IMG/VR virus record: IMGVR_UViG_3300017917_001716
Location: 1-38,177 of that record
Length of the DNA: 38,177 bases
Strand: one strand, 5' to 3'
Origin: a virus
Shown: one piece after another, positions 1 to 7,642 of the stretch
Position numbering within the stretch: position 1 is the stretch's first letter
How the letters are laid out: each line of letters starts with the position of its first letter
The notes under the pieces: model-generated
Databases searched by the model: none
The model's input: the letters and a program-made list of their open reading frames with translations, nothing else
What the model was told of the DNA's origin: nothing
Program-made: the position numbers and the translations under genes

Positions 1-1
1 A

Positions 2-352
2 ATTATCAATTCTGGAGAAAGAACATACGCAGATTGGATGCGGAGACAACAGAGTTTGACTTACTTGTTCAAAGAACAATCAACGGAATTGTTCTCAGAA
101 AACGAATTAGAAACTGTGTTCAACTGTTCCAAAGGTCATCCGATAGTTCTCAAAAGGTTTCTAAGCGGGAAATTATCGCCAGAAACATTCGTAATCTACG
201 ACAAAATATTTTCAATCGTAAAAGATTTTGATAAGAAACTTCTGGATCCTGTTTGGGAAACCGTCAGTTTGAAAATCAAAAAATATAATCCATTTCTAAA
301 TATTGATGTATTCCAGTATAAGAAGATTTTAAGGGAAATCATAAATGAGTAA
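2..352 (+). CDS. 59: gp59 helicase loader, C-terminal part
   Basis: The reading frame is already open at the first base and has no convincing start inside the window, so this is the 3' part of a gene that begins upstream; about 116 residues are visible, compared with roughly 217 in T4 gp59. The helical, basic C-terminal sequence and the order 59-33-32 fit the T4 gene 59 product, which loads the replicative helicase gp41 onto gp32-covered forks during recombination-dependent replication. It overlaps the next gene by 8 bases, suggesting coupled translation. The call rests on gene order plus a family-like sequence, since no catalytic motif exists to test it. Confidence 0.75.
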   Translation: MINSGERTYADWMRRQQSLTYLFKEQSTELFSENELETVFNCSKGHPIVLKRFLSGKLSPETFVIYDKIFSIVKDFDKKLLDPVWETVSLKIKKYNPFLNIDVFQYKKILREIINE

Positions 353-677
353 CTTTTTTGACTCCGACATTATTCAAGACGAACTGAAAGAAATCAATAA
401 GTTGCAAGAGGAGATATACGGAAGTATTCTCACTTTTGGTGGAATGTCCCGTGAAACAAAACTGGAACATATTGAAAAACTACAATTGCTCCTCGAAAAG
501 CAACGTGTAATGTACACACGTTTGTCTCTTTCAGATGACCCAGAAGCGGTTGAGATGAAAGAGAATCTTCGTAAGTCAGTTGCCCTGATGGGATTCCCAC
601 CAGAGACTGATATGGGTATTTTGTTTAGTAGTATGGATAAGACAATCGAATCTCTCAAGAAATACGTTGACCGTTGA
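345..677 (+). CDS. 33: gp33 late-transcription accessory protein
   Basis: A 110-residue protein, close in length to T4 gp33 (112 aa). In T4, gp33 bridges RNA polymerase (beta flap) and the sliding clamp so that the gp55 sigma factor can fire late promoters. The sequence is helical and acidic. The segment KLEHIEKLQLLLEKQ followed by YTRLSLSDDPEAVEMKEN (about residues 40-72) is of the kind I associate with cyanophage gp33. It sits between gp59 and gp32 as in other T4-like cyanophages. Its last bases carry the -35 box of the gp32 promoter. I am confident in the family from context and sequence, less so in the details of its partners in a cyanobacterium. Confidence 0.8.
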   Translation: MSNFFDSDIIQDELKEINKLQEEIYGSILTFGGMSRETKLEHIEKLQLLLEKQRVMYTRLSLSDDPEAVEMKENLRKSVALMGFPPETDMGILFSSMDKTIESLKKYVDR

Positions 678-695
678 GAGCATTTTTGCTATAAT
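667..695 (+). promoter_or_regulatory. sigma70-type promoter for gp32
   Basis: TTGACC, a 17-base spacer and TATAAT, with a TG one base upstream of the -10 box (extended -10). It overlaps the end of gp33 and leaves a leader of about 35-40 bases before the gp32 start, so gp32 can be expressed separately from gp59 and gp33. Confidence 0.8.
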
Positions 696-738
696 ATCCG
701 AGTAATCCCCCGAATCCAAACTATCCGAGGTAATCCAA

Positions 739-1665
739 ATGTCTTTTGCTGACCTTAAGAAGCAATCTAAACTTGGCAATCTTACTGCCAAACTGGTTAA
801 AGAAGTTGAAAAAATGAATACGAACAGCGGTTCTTCTGATGACCGTCTGTGGAAACTGGATGTAGATAAGAGCGGCAATGGTTATGCCGTGATCCGTTTC
901 CTCCCTGCTCCGAACGGTGAGGACCTTCCGTTCGTGAAACTCTACAGTCACGCATTCCAAGGTCCTGGTGGTTGGTATATTGAGAACTCTCTGACTACTC
1001 TGGGTCAGAAGGATCCTGTGTCTGAGTACAACTCCGAACTGTGGAACAACGGCACCGATGCTGGTAAAGAACTGGCACGTAAGCAGAAGCGCAAACTGAC
1101 TTATGTTTCCAACATCTATGTTGTGAAGGATCCTGCTAACCCTGCCAACGAAGGTAAAGTCTTCCTGTTCAAGTTTGGTAAGAAGATCTTTGATAAACTG
1201 ACTGCTGCAATGCAGCCTGAGTTTGAGGATGAAGAAGCAATCGATCCATTTGATTTCTGGCAAGGTGCTAACTTCAAACTGAAAGCGAAGAACGTCGCTG
1301 GTTATCGCAACTATGATTCCAGTGAGTTTGCTGCTCCTTCTCCTCTGCTGGACGATGATGATGCAATGGAAGCAATCTGGAAGAAGCAATATTCGCTTGC
1401 CGAACTCGTTGCTGCCGATCAGTTTAAGTCTTATGATGAACTGAAAAAGCGTCTTGACTATGTTCTGGGTTCCAAAGGCACTCCTCGTTATCAAGATCCT
1501 GAAGATCTGGATGAGGACAACACTCGTGGTTCTACTCGTGAACTGAGTGAGGATCTTCGTTCTGAACTCAACAATCTGCAACCCACTCGTCGTGCTTCCG
1601 CTCCTGTGGAAGAGGAAGAAGATGACGATGCACTCAGTTACTTCGCAAAACTTGCCGAAGACTGA
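739..1665 (+). CDS. 32: gp32 single-stranded DNA-binding protein
   Basis: 308 residues, against 301 in T4 gp32. It coats single-stranded DNA at the fork and organises replication, recombination and repair proteins. The N-terminal segment SFADLKKQSKLGNLTAKLVK matches the basic self-assembly region, the middle is the OB-fold core, and the C-terminus is strongly acidic (EEEEDDDALSYF), as expected for the protein-interaction tail. No cysteine occurs anywhere, so the T4 zinc site (one His, three Cys) cannot exist here. Codon use is rich in CTG, CGT and GGT compared with the AT-rich neighbours, as expected for an abundant protein. It has its own promoter and a strong terminator. Confidence 0.95.
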   Translation: MSFADLKKQSKLGNLTAKLVKEVEKMNTNSGSSDDRLWKLDVDKSGNGYAVIRFLPAPNGEDLPFVKLYSHAFQGPGGWYIENSLTTLGQKDPVSEYNSELWNNGTDAGKELARKQKRKLTYVSNIYVVKDPANPANEGKVFLFKFGKKIFDKLTAAMQPEFEDEEAIDPFDFWQGANFKLKAKNVAGYRNYDSSEFAAPSPLLDDDDAMEAIWKKQYSLAELVAADQFKSYDELKKRLDYVLGSKGTPRYQDPEDLDEDNTRGSTRELSEDLRSELNNLQPTRRASAPVEEEEDDDALSYFAKLAED

Positions 1666-1669
1666 TAAG

Positions 1670-1698
1670 AAGGGGGAGCATCGCTCCCCCCCTTTTTT
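1670..1698 (+). terminator. rho-independent terminator after gp32
   Basis: GGGGGAGC, loop ATC, GCTCCCCC, then CC and TTTTTT. It lies between the convergent gp32 and gp53 genes and its T-run touches the gp53 stop. The opposite strand has only a poor T tract, so it mainly serves gp32. Confidence 0.9.
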
Positions 1699-2446
1699 AT
1701 AATCCTGTTAATCTAGTGTTTTCTGTTTTTGCTAACTTATTATCAATATATTGTGAGTTTACATCATAAGTCATAATACTTCTCATATCATTTAAGAATA
1801 GTTGTAAGTAAATCGGATTTAAAATACTAATAGATCTTTTTTCGTTATTTTTCTTAGTCTCATAATCATAGTTTGTTATTGCTGTTACTGGATTAATAGT
1901 ATCCGTTGTATATCTGATTGTTTCTATAGGAGTTACTCCAACATATTGAGTATTACTTAGACTTGAACCATTTACTGTTGGTTCTGGTATTGGTGGTAAA
2001 ACAACTGGTTGATATGGATTTGGTATACGGAAGTTCGCATCTACAACCTGGTTTTTTGGTAAAATTAATCTTCCATTTAAATCTTTCACTTCTATCGTTT
2101 CATAATGATGTATTTCATATAAACCACTCAATCCATATTTTGAAACAGAAAATCTATAAACATCCTTATCGGATAAGGGCCACTCATCTTTTACATTTAT
2201 AATTCCAGCAGATAATAAAACAACCCAATCATATTCTGCTCTTCCATAAAATTCTTCTGCGACCAAATCTGGTCTAGAACCATCTGGAACCTGGTATTTT
2301 TGTAGAAGAACGAAGTTATCTTTTAAATCTTCTCTTAATTTCACTCTTCTAAAAAAGTTTTTAACTTCCAAATATTCATTGGAAGACTTTTTATCTGGTA
2401 AAAATGAAGGATACTGTAAGTTGGGTAACTCTCTGAAGTATGACAT
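1697..2446 (-). CDS. 53: gp53 baseplate wedge protein
   Basis: A 249-residue protein resembling T4 gp53 (196 aa), the last wedge component, which clamps neighbouring baseplate wedges around the hub. The N-terminus (SYFRELPNLQYPSF, then NFFRRVKL near residue 30) and the segment FYGRAEYDWVVLLSAGI near residue 70 are the recognisable gp53-type parts. The C-terminal half is longer than in T4 and rich in N, T and Y. It starts one base after the gp48 stop, so the two are in one late transcription unit. Confidence 0.85.
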   Translation of the reverse strand: MSYFRELPNLQYPSFLPDKKSSNEYLEVKNFFRRVKLREDLKDNFVLLQKYQVPDGSRPDLVAEEFYGRAEYDWVVLLSAGIINVKDEWPLSDKDVYRFSVSKYGLSGLYEIHHYETIEVKDLNGRLILPKNQVVDANFRIPNPYQPVVLPPIPEPTVNGSSLSNTQYVGVTPIETIRYTTDTINPVTAITNYDYETKKNNEKRSISILNPIYLQLFLNDMRSIMTYDVNSQYIDNKLAKTENTRLTGL

Positions 2447-2447
2447 T

Positions 2448-3458
2448 TTAGAAACCTACTCCATCTCTTCCTGCTGGTGTATCATAATCTCCAGCGTAAA
2501 TTGGATTTATCTCTTTAAAGGATAATATAACTTGCATATGAACTGGAGTTCCATCGGAGTATGTTGCATAAGTTCCAGAACCAGTATAATTGATCTGCAT
2601 ATCAGTCAAAGCACATGGTTTAAATACATTTAAAAATGGATGTGGTTGTCCACCACTCATATATTTAAGTTTAAATGTATTCGGTGCGGAAATAAACAAT
2701 CCACTTCCTGTTCCAGTGCTTGTTCCCGTTGGACTACCTGCACTTGGGGACATTGATTTTTTTAAAACTCTTATAATATTTTTAACTTCTGTGGCTTCGT
2801 TACTAAATCTTGGAGCAAAATCAAAAGAAAACTGAAAAGTTCTGAGATTTACACCCTGAAATAGAAGTTCAAGATTTGAGTTTAAAACCTGTCCAGTTGC
2901 TCTTGAAATCAAACCAGTAACACTAACATTACCACCTAATGCAGAAACTGCTTTACCAGAAATTGCATTTGTGATTACTTTTTGAGTTGCTGGATCTATT
3001 CCTTTTAACTGACCTAAAACTGCTTGTGTGGCATCTGTTGCCGCTTTTACGGGATCTATTTGTCCTTGTGTGGCAACACCAAGACCAAATGCTTCTAAAG
3101 GATTTATATTATCTTGATCCCAACTTACGGAGTTGGAGTCGGCAATTCCCTGTGGCATTGGTAGTTTTATACTATATTCAATTTGTTCTTGAGATTTATT
3201 CAATCTTTCAGTATAACTTTCTACTGTCAAGAATGGTGCAGATGCGCTTACAGAAAAAGAAGAAGAAGATGGCTTTACATATTTAAAAATCGTTATTAAT
3301 AGATAATCCGATTTATTATCCACCATTGCACTCGGATATCTAAAATGTTTTTTCTCAGGGGCAACTTTTGCACCACTACTCGCAGCATTTGATGCTGTAG
3401 AAGATAAATTTATTCCGTTTTGCGATAAAGTATATCCTAATAATGGATTTATGGACAT
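2448..3458 (-). CDS. 48: gp48-like tail tube/baseplate cap protein
   Basis: 336 residues, near the length of T4 gp48 (364 aa). T4 gp48 sits on the hub and forms the first ring below the tail tube with gp54. The C-terminal part (from about 205, LRTFQFSFDFAPRFSNEATEV to HPFLNVFKPCALTDMQINYT) has the tube-fold signature shared by gp48, gp54 and gp19-type proteins. The N-terminal half has a low-complexity Ser/Ala region. A late-promoter box lies about 19 bases before the ATG. It could in principle be swapped with gp54; I chose by length and by the shorter gp54 candidate on the other strand. Confidence 0.75.
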   Translation of the reverse strand: MSINPLLGYTLSQNGINLSSTASNAASSGAKVAPEKKHFRYPSAMVDNKSDYLLITIFKYVKPSSSSFSVSASAPFLTVESYTERLNKSQEQIEYSIKLPMPQGIADSNSVSWDQDNINPLEAFGLGVATQGQIDPVKAATDATQAVLGQLKGIDPATQKVITNAISGKAVSALGGNVSVTGLISRATGQVLNSNLELLFQGVNLRTFQFSFDFAPRFSNEATEVKNIIRVLKKSMSPSAGSPTGTSTGTGSGLFISAPNTFKLKYMSGGQPHPFLNVFKPCALTDMQINYTGSGTYATYSDGTPVHMQVILSFKEINPIYAGDYDTPAGRDGVGF

Positions 3459-3471
3459 TTATCCTATTTTT

Positions 3472-3879
3472 TTAAGTATTTATCCTAAAATTTGCAAAAG
3501 GTATCTCTTGCAAGTCTTTAATCTCCGATGGATATACTTCATATAAAGATCCTACTACTTCACTCCAAGTATATTGTCTAGTTTCTCCCCAATGTAGATT
3601 TAAACCACGAAATCCCCATTGAAAAACATCAGTTACAGCAACTAATGGATTTTGATCATATCTTAAACTTGTAGTTTTTGCATTGTATACAAAAATATAG
3701 AATCTACCTGCAGTGGGAACTTTTCCACTTTCATTTAAAATATCCAACAGTTCTAACATTAAGTCATCGGCAGTTTCTTTTCCAGTAATATTATCTAAAA
3801 TAGAACGAACTCTATTTTTATTACTATCCGTATCTGTAACTTCTTTTTCTTTTCTTTGTTTTAGAGTTTTTCTTGGCAT
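3472..3879 (-). CDS. conserved T4-like cyanophage protein, unknown function
   Basis: 135 residues. The N-terminus is very basic (MPRKTLKQRKEKEV), followed by an acidic helical part around 30-50 and an aromatic C-terminal half with YNAKTTSLRYDQNPLVAV and WGFRGLNLHWGETRQYTW. I do not recognise a named family. It lies between gp4 and gp48 in one minus-strand unit; its ATG overlaps the gp4 stop as TAATG, so translation is probably coupled. The location among head-completion and baseplate genes suggests a structural or assembly role, but that is inference only. Confidence 0.75.
   Translation of the reverse strand: MPRKTLKQRKEKEVTDTDSNKNRVRSILDNITGKETADDLMLELLDILNESGKVPTAGRFYIFVYNAKTTSLRYDQNPLVAVTDVFQWGFRGLNLHWGETRQYTWSEVVGSLYEVYPSEIKDLQEIPFANFRINT
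3477..3484 (-). promoter_or_regulatory. T4-type late promoter (GATAAATA)
   Basis: GATAAATA on the minus strand, about 18 bases upstream of the gp48 ATG and inside the end of the preceding gene. It matches the T4 late -10 form NATAAATA read by the gp55/gp33 system. Confidence 0.65.
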
Positions 3880-4316
3880 TATTCAATACCTAGGTCTTTC
3901 TCAGTAAAAACTTTGAACTCATATCCACGGTCGGCACACCATTCTTTTGCGGCTGCCCATTTTGCTTGGTTTTTAGCATATTCGTATGCTTCATACAAAT
4001 ATCCTTTTGTTTGTTTTTTTGGCTTTGGTGGAGGAACAGTTTGTTTTTTTGGTTTTATCTCTATCACATACTTTTTGATGGAACCATTTTCTTCTTTTAC
4101 CTTGATAATAAAATCTGGGAAATATCTATGAAGTTTCCCATCTATTGGAGATCTGTAAATGACGTATTTTTCTTCTGATGCCCACTCTAAAACATTCTCA
4201 TTTAAATCACAATAGACACAAAACTTTCTCTCCCATAAAGATCTGTATATGATATTTGTGGGATCTCCCTTATATTTTTGTGGGTAAGATGGTTTGTATT
4301 TTCCTTTATATGACAT
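3879..4316 (-). CDS. 4: gp4 (gp50/65) head completion protein
   Basis: 145 residues, close to T4 gp4 (150 aa), which finishes the DNA-filled head so that tails can join. The sequence carries a PD-(D/E)xK nuclease-like core: FPDFII near 68-73 and YVIEIKPKKQ near 84-93, with a Lys/Pro-rich linker after it. This is the TnsA-like arrangement known for the gp4 family, consistent with a role in trimming or holding the DNA end. It is the first gene of the minus-strand block and shares a divergent promoter region with gp54. Confidence 0.9.
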   Translation of the reverse strand: MSYKGKYKPSYPQKYKGDPTNIIYRSLWERKFCVYCDLNENVLEWASEEKYVIYRSPIDGKLHRYFPDFIIKVKEENGSIKKYVIEIKPKKQTVPPPKPKKQTKGYLYEAYEYAKNQAKWAAAKEWCADRGYEFKVFTEKDLGIE

Positions 4317-4356
4317 CTAAATAACTATACTAAAAATCTCATAATAGGTATTTAGA
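4316..4356. promoter_or_regulatory. divergent late promoter pair
   Basis: TCTAAATA at the left end and its exact inverse TATTTAGA at the right end, 25 bases apart. The left copy faces gp54 on the plus strand and the right copy faces gp4 on the minus strand; each CTAAATA box lies a little over 30 bases from the start codon it would serve. Confidence 0.6.
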
Positions 4357-5208
4357 GTGCCAGCGCCAATACCAAGAAGAATTTCTCAGTTTAAGCCATT
4401 AATAACAGATCTAGCACAAACTTCGCATTATCAGGTCATATTTGGATTTTTGCCATATCCACTTCGCAATCATTTATTGGCTCGTGGTATTGAATCTAGA
4501 TTTGTTGGAGAGTCTGTTGGTTTATTGTGTAGTTCAGCATCTTTACCTGGAAGTACTTTTGGGACAACAGATATTGTTGGAAACTTTACAGGAGTTTCTG
4601 AAAAATTTGCACACACTCGTATCTTTACACAAATTGATTTGGAGTTTTATGTTGATAATCAATATAGAACATTAAAGTTTTTGGAACATTGGATGGAGTT
4701 TATATCCAGTGGATCTAATGTTTCTCCATATGAAGATGGTTACTTTTTTAAAATGAGATATCCTCAAGATTATAAAACCAATCAAGTAAAAATCGTAAAG
4801 TTTGAAAGAGATTATCGTAGAAGTTTAGAATATACTTTTTATGGGTTATTTCCTCTAACTTTAAACTCAACGGCAGTTAGTTACAATAACTCTGAAATTT
4901 TAAAAGCGACCGCATCATTTAGCTATGAACGATATGTTTGTGGTAGAACTTTAAGCGTTGATGTTTATACTGGTCAGGATAATAATAAAGATGGAGTTTC
5001 TTACTTAAACTCTTATAGTAGAACTCCTCTTATCCCTAGAACTGGGCAATCTCTTGGAAACGAAAGTGGTGTAAGAATGACTTATACTCCCCCAGGAAGT
5101 GTAATACCTCAAGTTGTTGATCCATATTCCAGATCTGGACTATTGGGACAAAATTTAGATCCTAGTTATTCTTCTGGTGATGTAATAGGAACTAGAAGAA
5201 CAGTCTAA
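4357..5208 (+). CDS. 54: gp54-like tail tube initiator
   Basis: 283 residues starting at GTG; no better in-frame ATG precedes the conserved part. It resembles T4 gp54 (320 aa), the ring from which the gp19 tail tube polymerises. Residues 23-120 contain HYQVIFGFLPYPLRNHLLARG, the SSASLPGSTFGTTDI loop and FTQIDLEFYVDNQYRTLKFLEHWMEFI, typical of tube-fold proteins of the gp54/gp19 class. The C-terminus is a Pro/Ser/Gly tail. It stands alone on the plus strand, divergent from gp4, with its own late box. Confidence 0.8.
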   Translation: MPAPIPRRISQFKPLITDLAQTSHYQVIFGFLPYPLRNHLLARGIESRFVGESVGLLCSSASLPGSTFGTTDIVGNFTGVSEKFAHTRIFTQIDLEFYVDNQYRTLKFLEHWMEFISSGSNVSPYEDGYFFKMRYPQDYKTNQVKIVKFERDYRRSLEYTFYGLFPLTLNSTAVSYNNSEILKATASFSYERYVCGRTLSVDVYTGQDNNKDGVSYLNSYSRTPLIPRTGQSLGNESGVRMTYTPPGSVIPQVVDPYSRSGLLGQNLDPSYSSGDVIGTRRTV

Positions 5209-5212
5209 ATAT
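5205..5212 (+). promoter_or_regulatory. late promoter box (CTAAATAT) before gp26
   Basis: CTAAATAT overlapping the gp54 stop codon and ending 23 bases before the gp26 ATG, the same position relative to the gene as other late boxes in this window. Confidence 0.55.
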
Positions 5213-5235
5213 TTTTAACCAGGTTATTACATATT

Positions 5236-5955
5236 ATGCCTTTACCAAGAATAACAACACCAACATATGAGTTGGAAATTCCATCAAGCAAGAAAAAAAT
5301 AAAATATCGCCCATTTTTAGTTAAAGAAGAAAAAATCCTTATCATCGCCATGGAGAGTGAGGATGCGAGTCAAATTGCTTCTGCTGTTAAAGATGTGGTA
5401 TCTAACTGCATTTTAACAAAAGGAGTTAAAGTTGAAGAACTTGCAACATTTGATATAGAATATTTGTTTTTAAATATTCGTGGAAAATCTGTTGGCGAAG
5501 AAGTTGAGGTTCTTGTAACATGTCCAGATGATAATGTTACACAAGTTCCTCAAGTTATTAACCTAGATGATATTAAAGTTCAAGTTGACCCAGAACACAC
5601 TTCAGACATTAAACTTGATGATACTTTAATTATGAGAATGAAATATCCTTCAATGGAAGAATTTATCAAAAGTAACTTTTCTGTTGGTGGCGACTTAAGT
5701 GTTGAGGATACTTTTGATTTAATTTCATCTTGTATTGAACAAGTTTATTCGGAAGAAGAATCTTGGTCAGCTTCTGATTGCACAAAAAAAGAAATTGATG
5801 ATTTTCTAGAGCAGTTAAGTTCCAAGCAGTTTAAGGAAATTGAAAAATTTTTTGATACCATGCCTAAACTATCTCACAAAATCAAAGTAAAAAATCCAAA
5901 TACTGAAGTTGAAAGTGAGGTCGTGTTGGAGGGATTATCATCTTTTTTCGCATAA
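5236..5955 (+). CDS. 26: gp26 baseplate hub / tail assembly chaperone
   Basis: 239 residues, near T4 gp26 (208 aa). The N-terminus MPLPRITTPTYELEIPSSKK followed by KYRPFLVKEEKILIIAME is the signature of the T4 baseplate protein family. gp26 acts in hub assembly rather than being clearly part of the finished virion. Its position directly upstream of the tape-measure-like genes is that of the G-type tail assembly chaperones of lambda and P2. The last codons form a slippery heptamer with a hairpin behind it (separate entry), so a minor longer product of about 298 residues, gp26 fused to the next frame, is predicted. Confidence 0.85.
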   Translation: MPLPRITTPTYELEIPSSKKKIKYRPFLVKEEKILIIAMESEDASQIASAVKDVVSNCILTKGVKVEELATFDIEYLFLNIRGKSVGEEVEVLVTCPDDNVTQVPQVINLDDIKVQVDPEHTSDIKLDDTLIMRMKYPSMEEFIKSNFSVGGDLSVEDTFDLISSCIEQVYSEEESWSASDCTKKEIDDFLEQLSSKQFKEIEKFFDTMPKLSHKIKVKNPNTEVESEVVLEGLSSFFA

Positions 5956-5985
5956 GTATGGCGCATGAGGATCTTGCGTCATATT
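5943..5985 (+). promoter_or_regulatory. predicted -1 programmed ribosomal frameshift signal
   Basis: The gp26 codons before the stop read TCT TTT TTC GCA TAA. They contain the heptamer T TTT TTC in the correct phase for a -1 slip. Five bases later an 11-bp stem starts: AGTATGGCGCA pairs with TGCGTCATATT (two G-T pairs) around a 9-base loop. After a slip, translation reads CGC ATA AGT ATG and continues into the short gp51-like frame. The stem also buries the ATG of that frame, and no Shine-Dalgarno sequence precedes it. The three elements are visible in the sequence; use in vivo is inferred. Confidence 0.65.
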
Positions 5986-6131
5986 ATAAAGTTAATTTTT
6001 CTTTGATGCAACACCATAAATACTCTTTGACCGAGTTGGAAAATATGATTCCATGGGAGAGAGAAGTTTATTTATCTCTCCTTCATCAATATATTGAAGA
6101 AGAAAACCTAAAACACGGATCTAATGGCTGA
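5958..6131 (+). CDS. gp51-like short frame, probably a frameshift extension of gp26
   Basis: 57 residues from ATG (MAHEDLASYYKVNFSLMQHH onward), containing an aromatic/helical segment NMIPWEREVYLSLLHQYIEEE. It lies in the -1 frame relative to gp26 and overlaps the next gene by 8 bases. T4 has gene 51, a hub assembly factor, directly after gene 26, but T4 gp51 is 249 aa and I see no convincing similarity. The position, shortness, lack of a ribosome binding site and slippery site upstream fit a lambda T-like or P2 E'-like extension better. It could still be made independently at a low level. Confidence 0.7.
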   Translation: MAHEDLASYYKVNFSLMQHHKYSLTELENMIPWEREVYLSLLHQYIEEENLKHGSNG

Positions 6132-7641
6132 GTTTTCATCTCCTATATCTGGTGGTATTAGAGTTGCTAGAAATACTGTATCTTCTAGCGTATTTTCTGT
6201 ATCTCGTCCAGCAGCACCAACAGTTCAGCAACCAGATCCAACAACAATTAATCTTCTAACTCGAAATCAGTTAGCATTGACTTCCATGTCCACTCAACTG
6301 ACGGGCATGGCGCAGCAAATGAGAGATTTTGGAGAATCTTTACAGAGAGTATCAGTCTCTATTGCAAATGATAGTGCTTTAGAGCAACAGAGACAAATAC
6401 AAAAACAAAATCAAGAAAGACAACTTGCCGAGCAACAAATAAGAGAAGGTAAAGAAAGCCAGATAGAGAAAAAAATTCAGTCAGCACTGATTTCTCCAGT
6501 GCAAAAAGTTGCATCAAAAACTCAGGGAATATTATCCAGATTAATGTTATTTTTTACAACTATCCTTACTGGATGGTTGGCAAATCAAGGTATTGAAACT
6601 CTTAGAGCTTTATCGAAAAGTAATACAGAAAAGTTAGAAAATATTAAAAATAACGTTATCAAAAATGTTGCGATCATTGGTGGAGCTTATGCTGCAATAA
6701 GATTTGGATTATTTGGATTAATTTCAACTTCTGCCAGGGTAATCAGTAAAATTTCTGGAGCTCTTATTGGAGGTCTTTTTGTTAATCCAATTCGAGCACT
6801 CATCGATGCAGTAAAAAATGCAGCATCAAAAGTTAAAATACCAAGTTTAGGTACAGCAGCTAGAGCAGCTTCTTCAGGTGCTGGAGCAGTAACGACTGGA
6901 GCAGTTAGTACTGCATTAAATGTTATGAGTGGTAAACCAGTTGATGAAGCTGTTGCTGCAGGAACTGGAGCTGCAGTTGCCACTACAGGAACAGCAGCGG
7001 CAGTATCTAAGTTACCTTTACCTGGACCATTAAAAGTAGCTACCATGATTGGGGCGCCTCTATTAACTTATGGTCTTGGTGAAGAGTTTGGAGTTAAAGC
7101 ACTTAACTATGGTAAATCCTTATTTGGTGGAAACCCATCAGACAAAAATAAACAACAACTATCTAATGCTAAAACTGCGCCATCTACACCAAAGACTCCA
7201 CCAGCAAAAAGTCTAAAACTTGGGGATGGAGAGACTACACAAGATTTTTCAGAGAAACCAAAATATGGAGAAGTCTCCGTATCAATAACAGAAAATAAAG
7301 ATCAATCAAAATTAGAAAATAATAACGCTCAAAGTAATATTCAAACACCATCTACATCTGCATCTACAACATTTCCAGATTATTCTTCTATTTTTTCATC
7401 CACAACATCCGCAAAAGTTGAACCCGTGAAATCTGAAAGTGCAATAGAAAAAGCAAATGCGGTTGGTCCGTTACCAGAACCAAAACCAAATATTGTAGTG
7501 GCACCAACACCTCCAGCACAACAAAATGTTCCTATGACACAATATGGCAGAAGTGCAAATAATGTTCCATATATTTCGGCATCAAATCCAGATAATTTTT
7601 ATACTTTGTATTCTCAAATGAGTTATAATGTGGTGACATAA
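6124..7641 (+). CDS. tape-measure-like hub protein 1
   Basis: 505 residues, unnamed in families I can recognise by eye. Domains in order: a variable Ser/Pro N-terminus; a Gln/Arg/Glu-rich coiled coil at about 45-120; an amphipathic motif QGILSRLMLFFTTILTGWL at 134-152; hydrophobic helices at about 180-225; an Ala-rich region at 245-320; and a long Pro/Ser/Thr-rich disordered tail. Coiled coil plus membrane-like segments, and the site just after the chaperone-like gp26 frame, are what one expects of a tape measure protein (T4 gp29 role). A motif like 134-152 recurs in the next gene. T4 gp29 or gp28 equivalence is inferred from position only. Confidence 0.65.
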   Translation: MAEFSSPISGGIRVARNTVSSSVFSVSRPAAPTVQQPDPTTINLLTRNQLALTSMSTQLTGMAQQMRDFGESLQRVSVSIANDSALEQQRQIQKQNQERQLAEQQIREGKESQIEKKIQSALISPVQKVASKTQGILSRLMLFFTTILTGWLANQGIETLRALSKSNTEKLENIKNNVIKNVAIIGGAYAAIRFGLFGLISTSARVISKISGALIGGLFVNPIRALIDAVKNAASKVKIPSLGTAARAASSGAGAVTTGAVSTALNVMSGKPVDEAVAAGTGAAVATTGTAAAVSKLPLPGPLKVATMIGAPLLTYGLGEEFGVKALNYGKSLFGGNPSDKNKQQLSNAKTAPSTPKTPPAKSLKLGDGETTQDFSEKPKYGEVSVSITENKDQSKLENNNAQSNIQTPSTSASTTFPDYSSIFSSTTSAKVEPVKSESAIEKANAVGPLPEPKPNIVVAPTPPAQQNVPMTQYGRSANNVPYISASNPDNFYTLYSQMSYNVVT

Positions 7642-7642
7642 A

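Noticed and set aside
721-1581. 286-codon open frame antisense to gp32
   Set aside because: It is the shadow of a GC-rich, strongly biased gene; its product has no domain-like pattern, and gp32 on the other strand is certain.
1670-1698. gp32 terminator as a bidirectional terminator for gp53
   Set aside because: On the minus strand the stem is not followed by a T-run, only TTCTTATC, so I assign it to the plus strand only.
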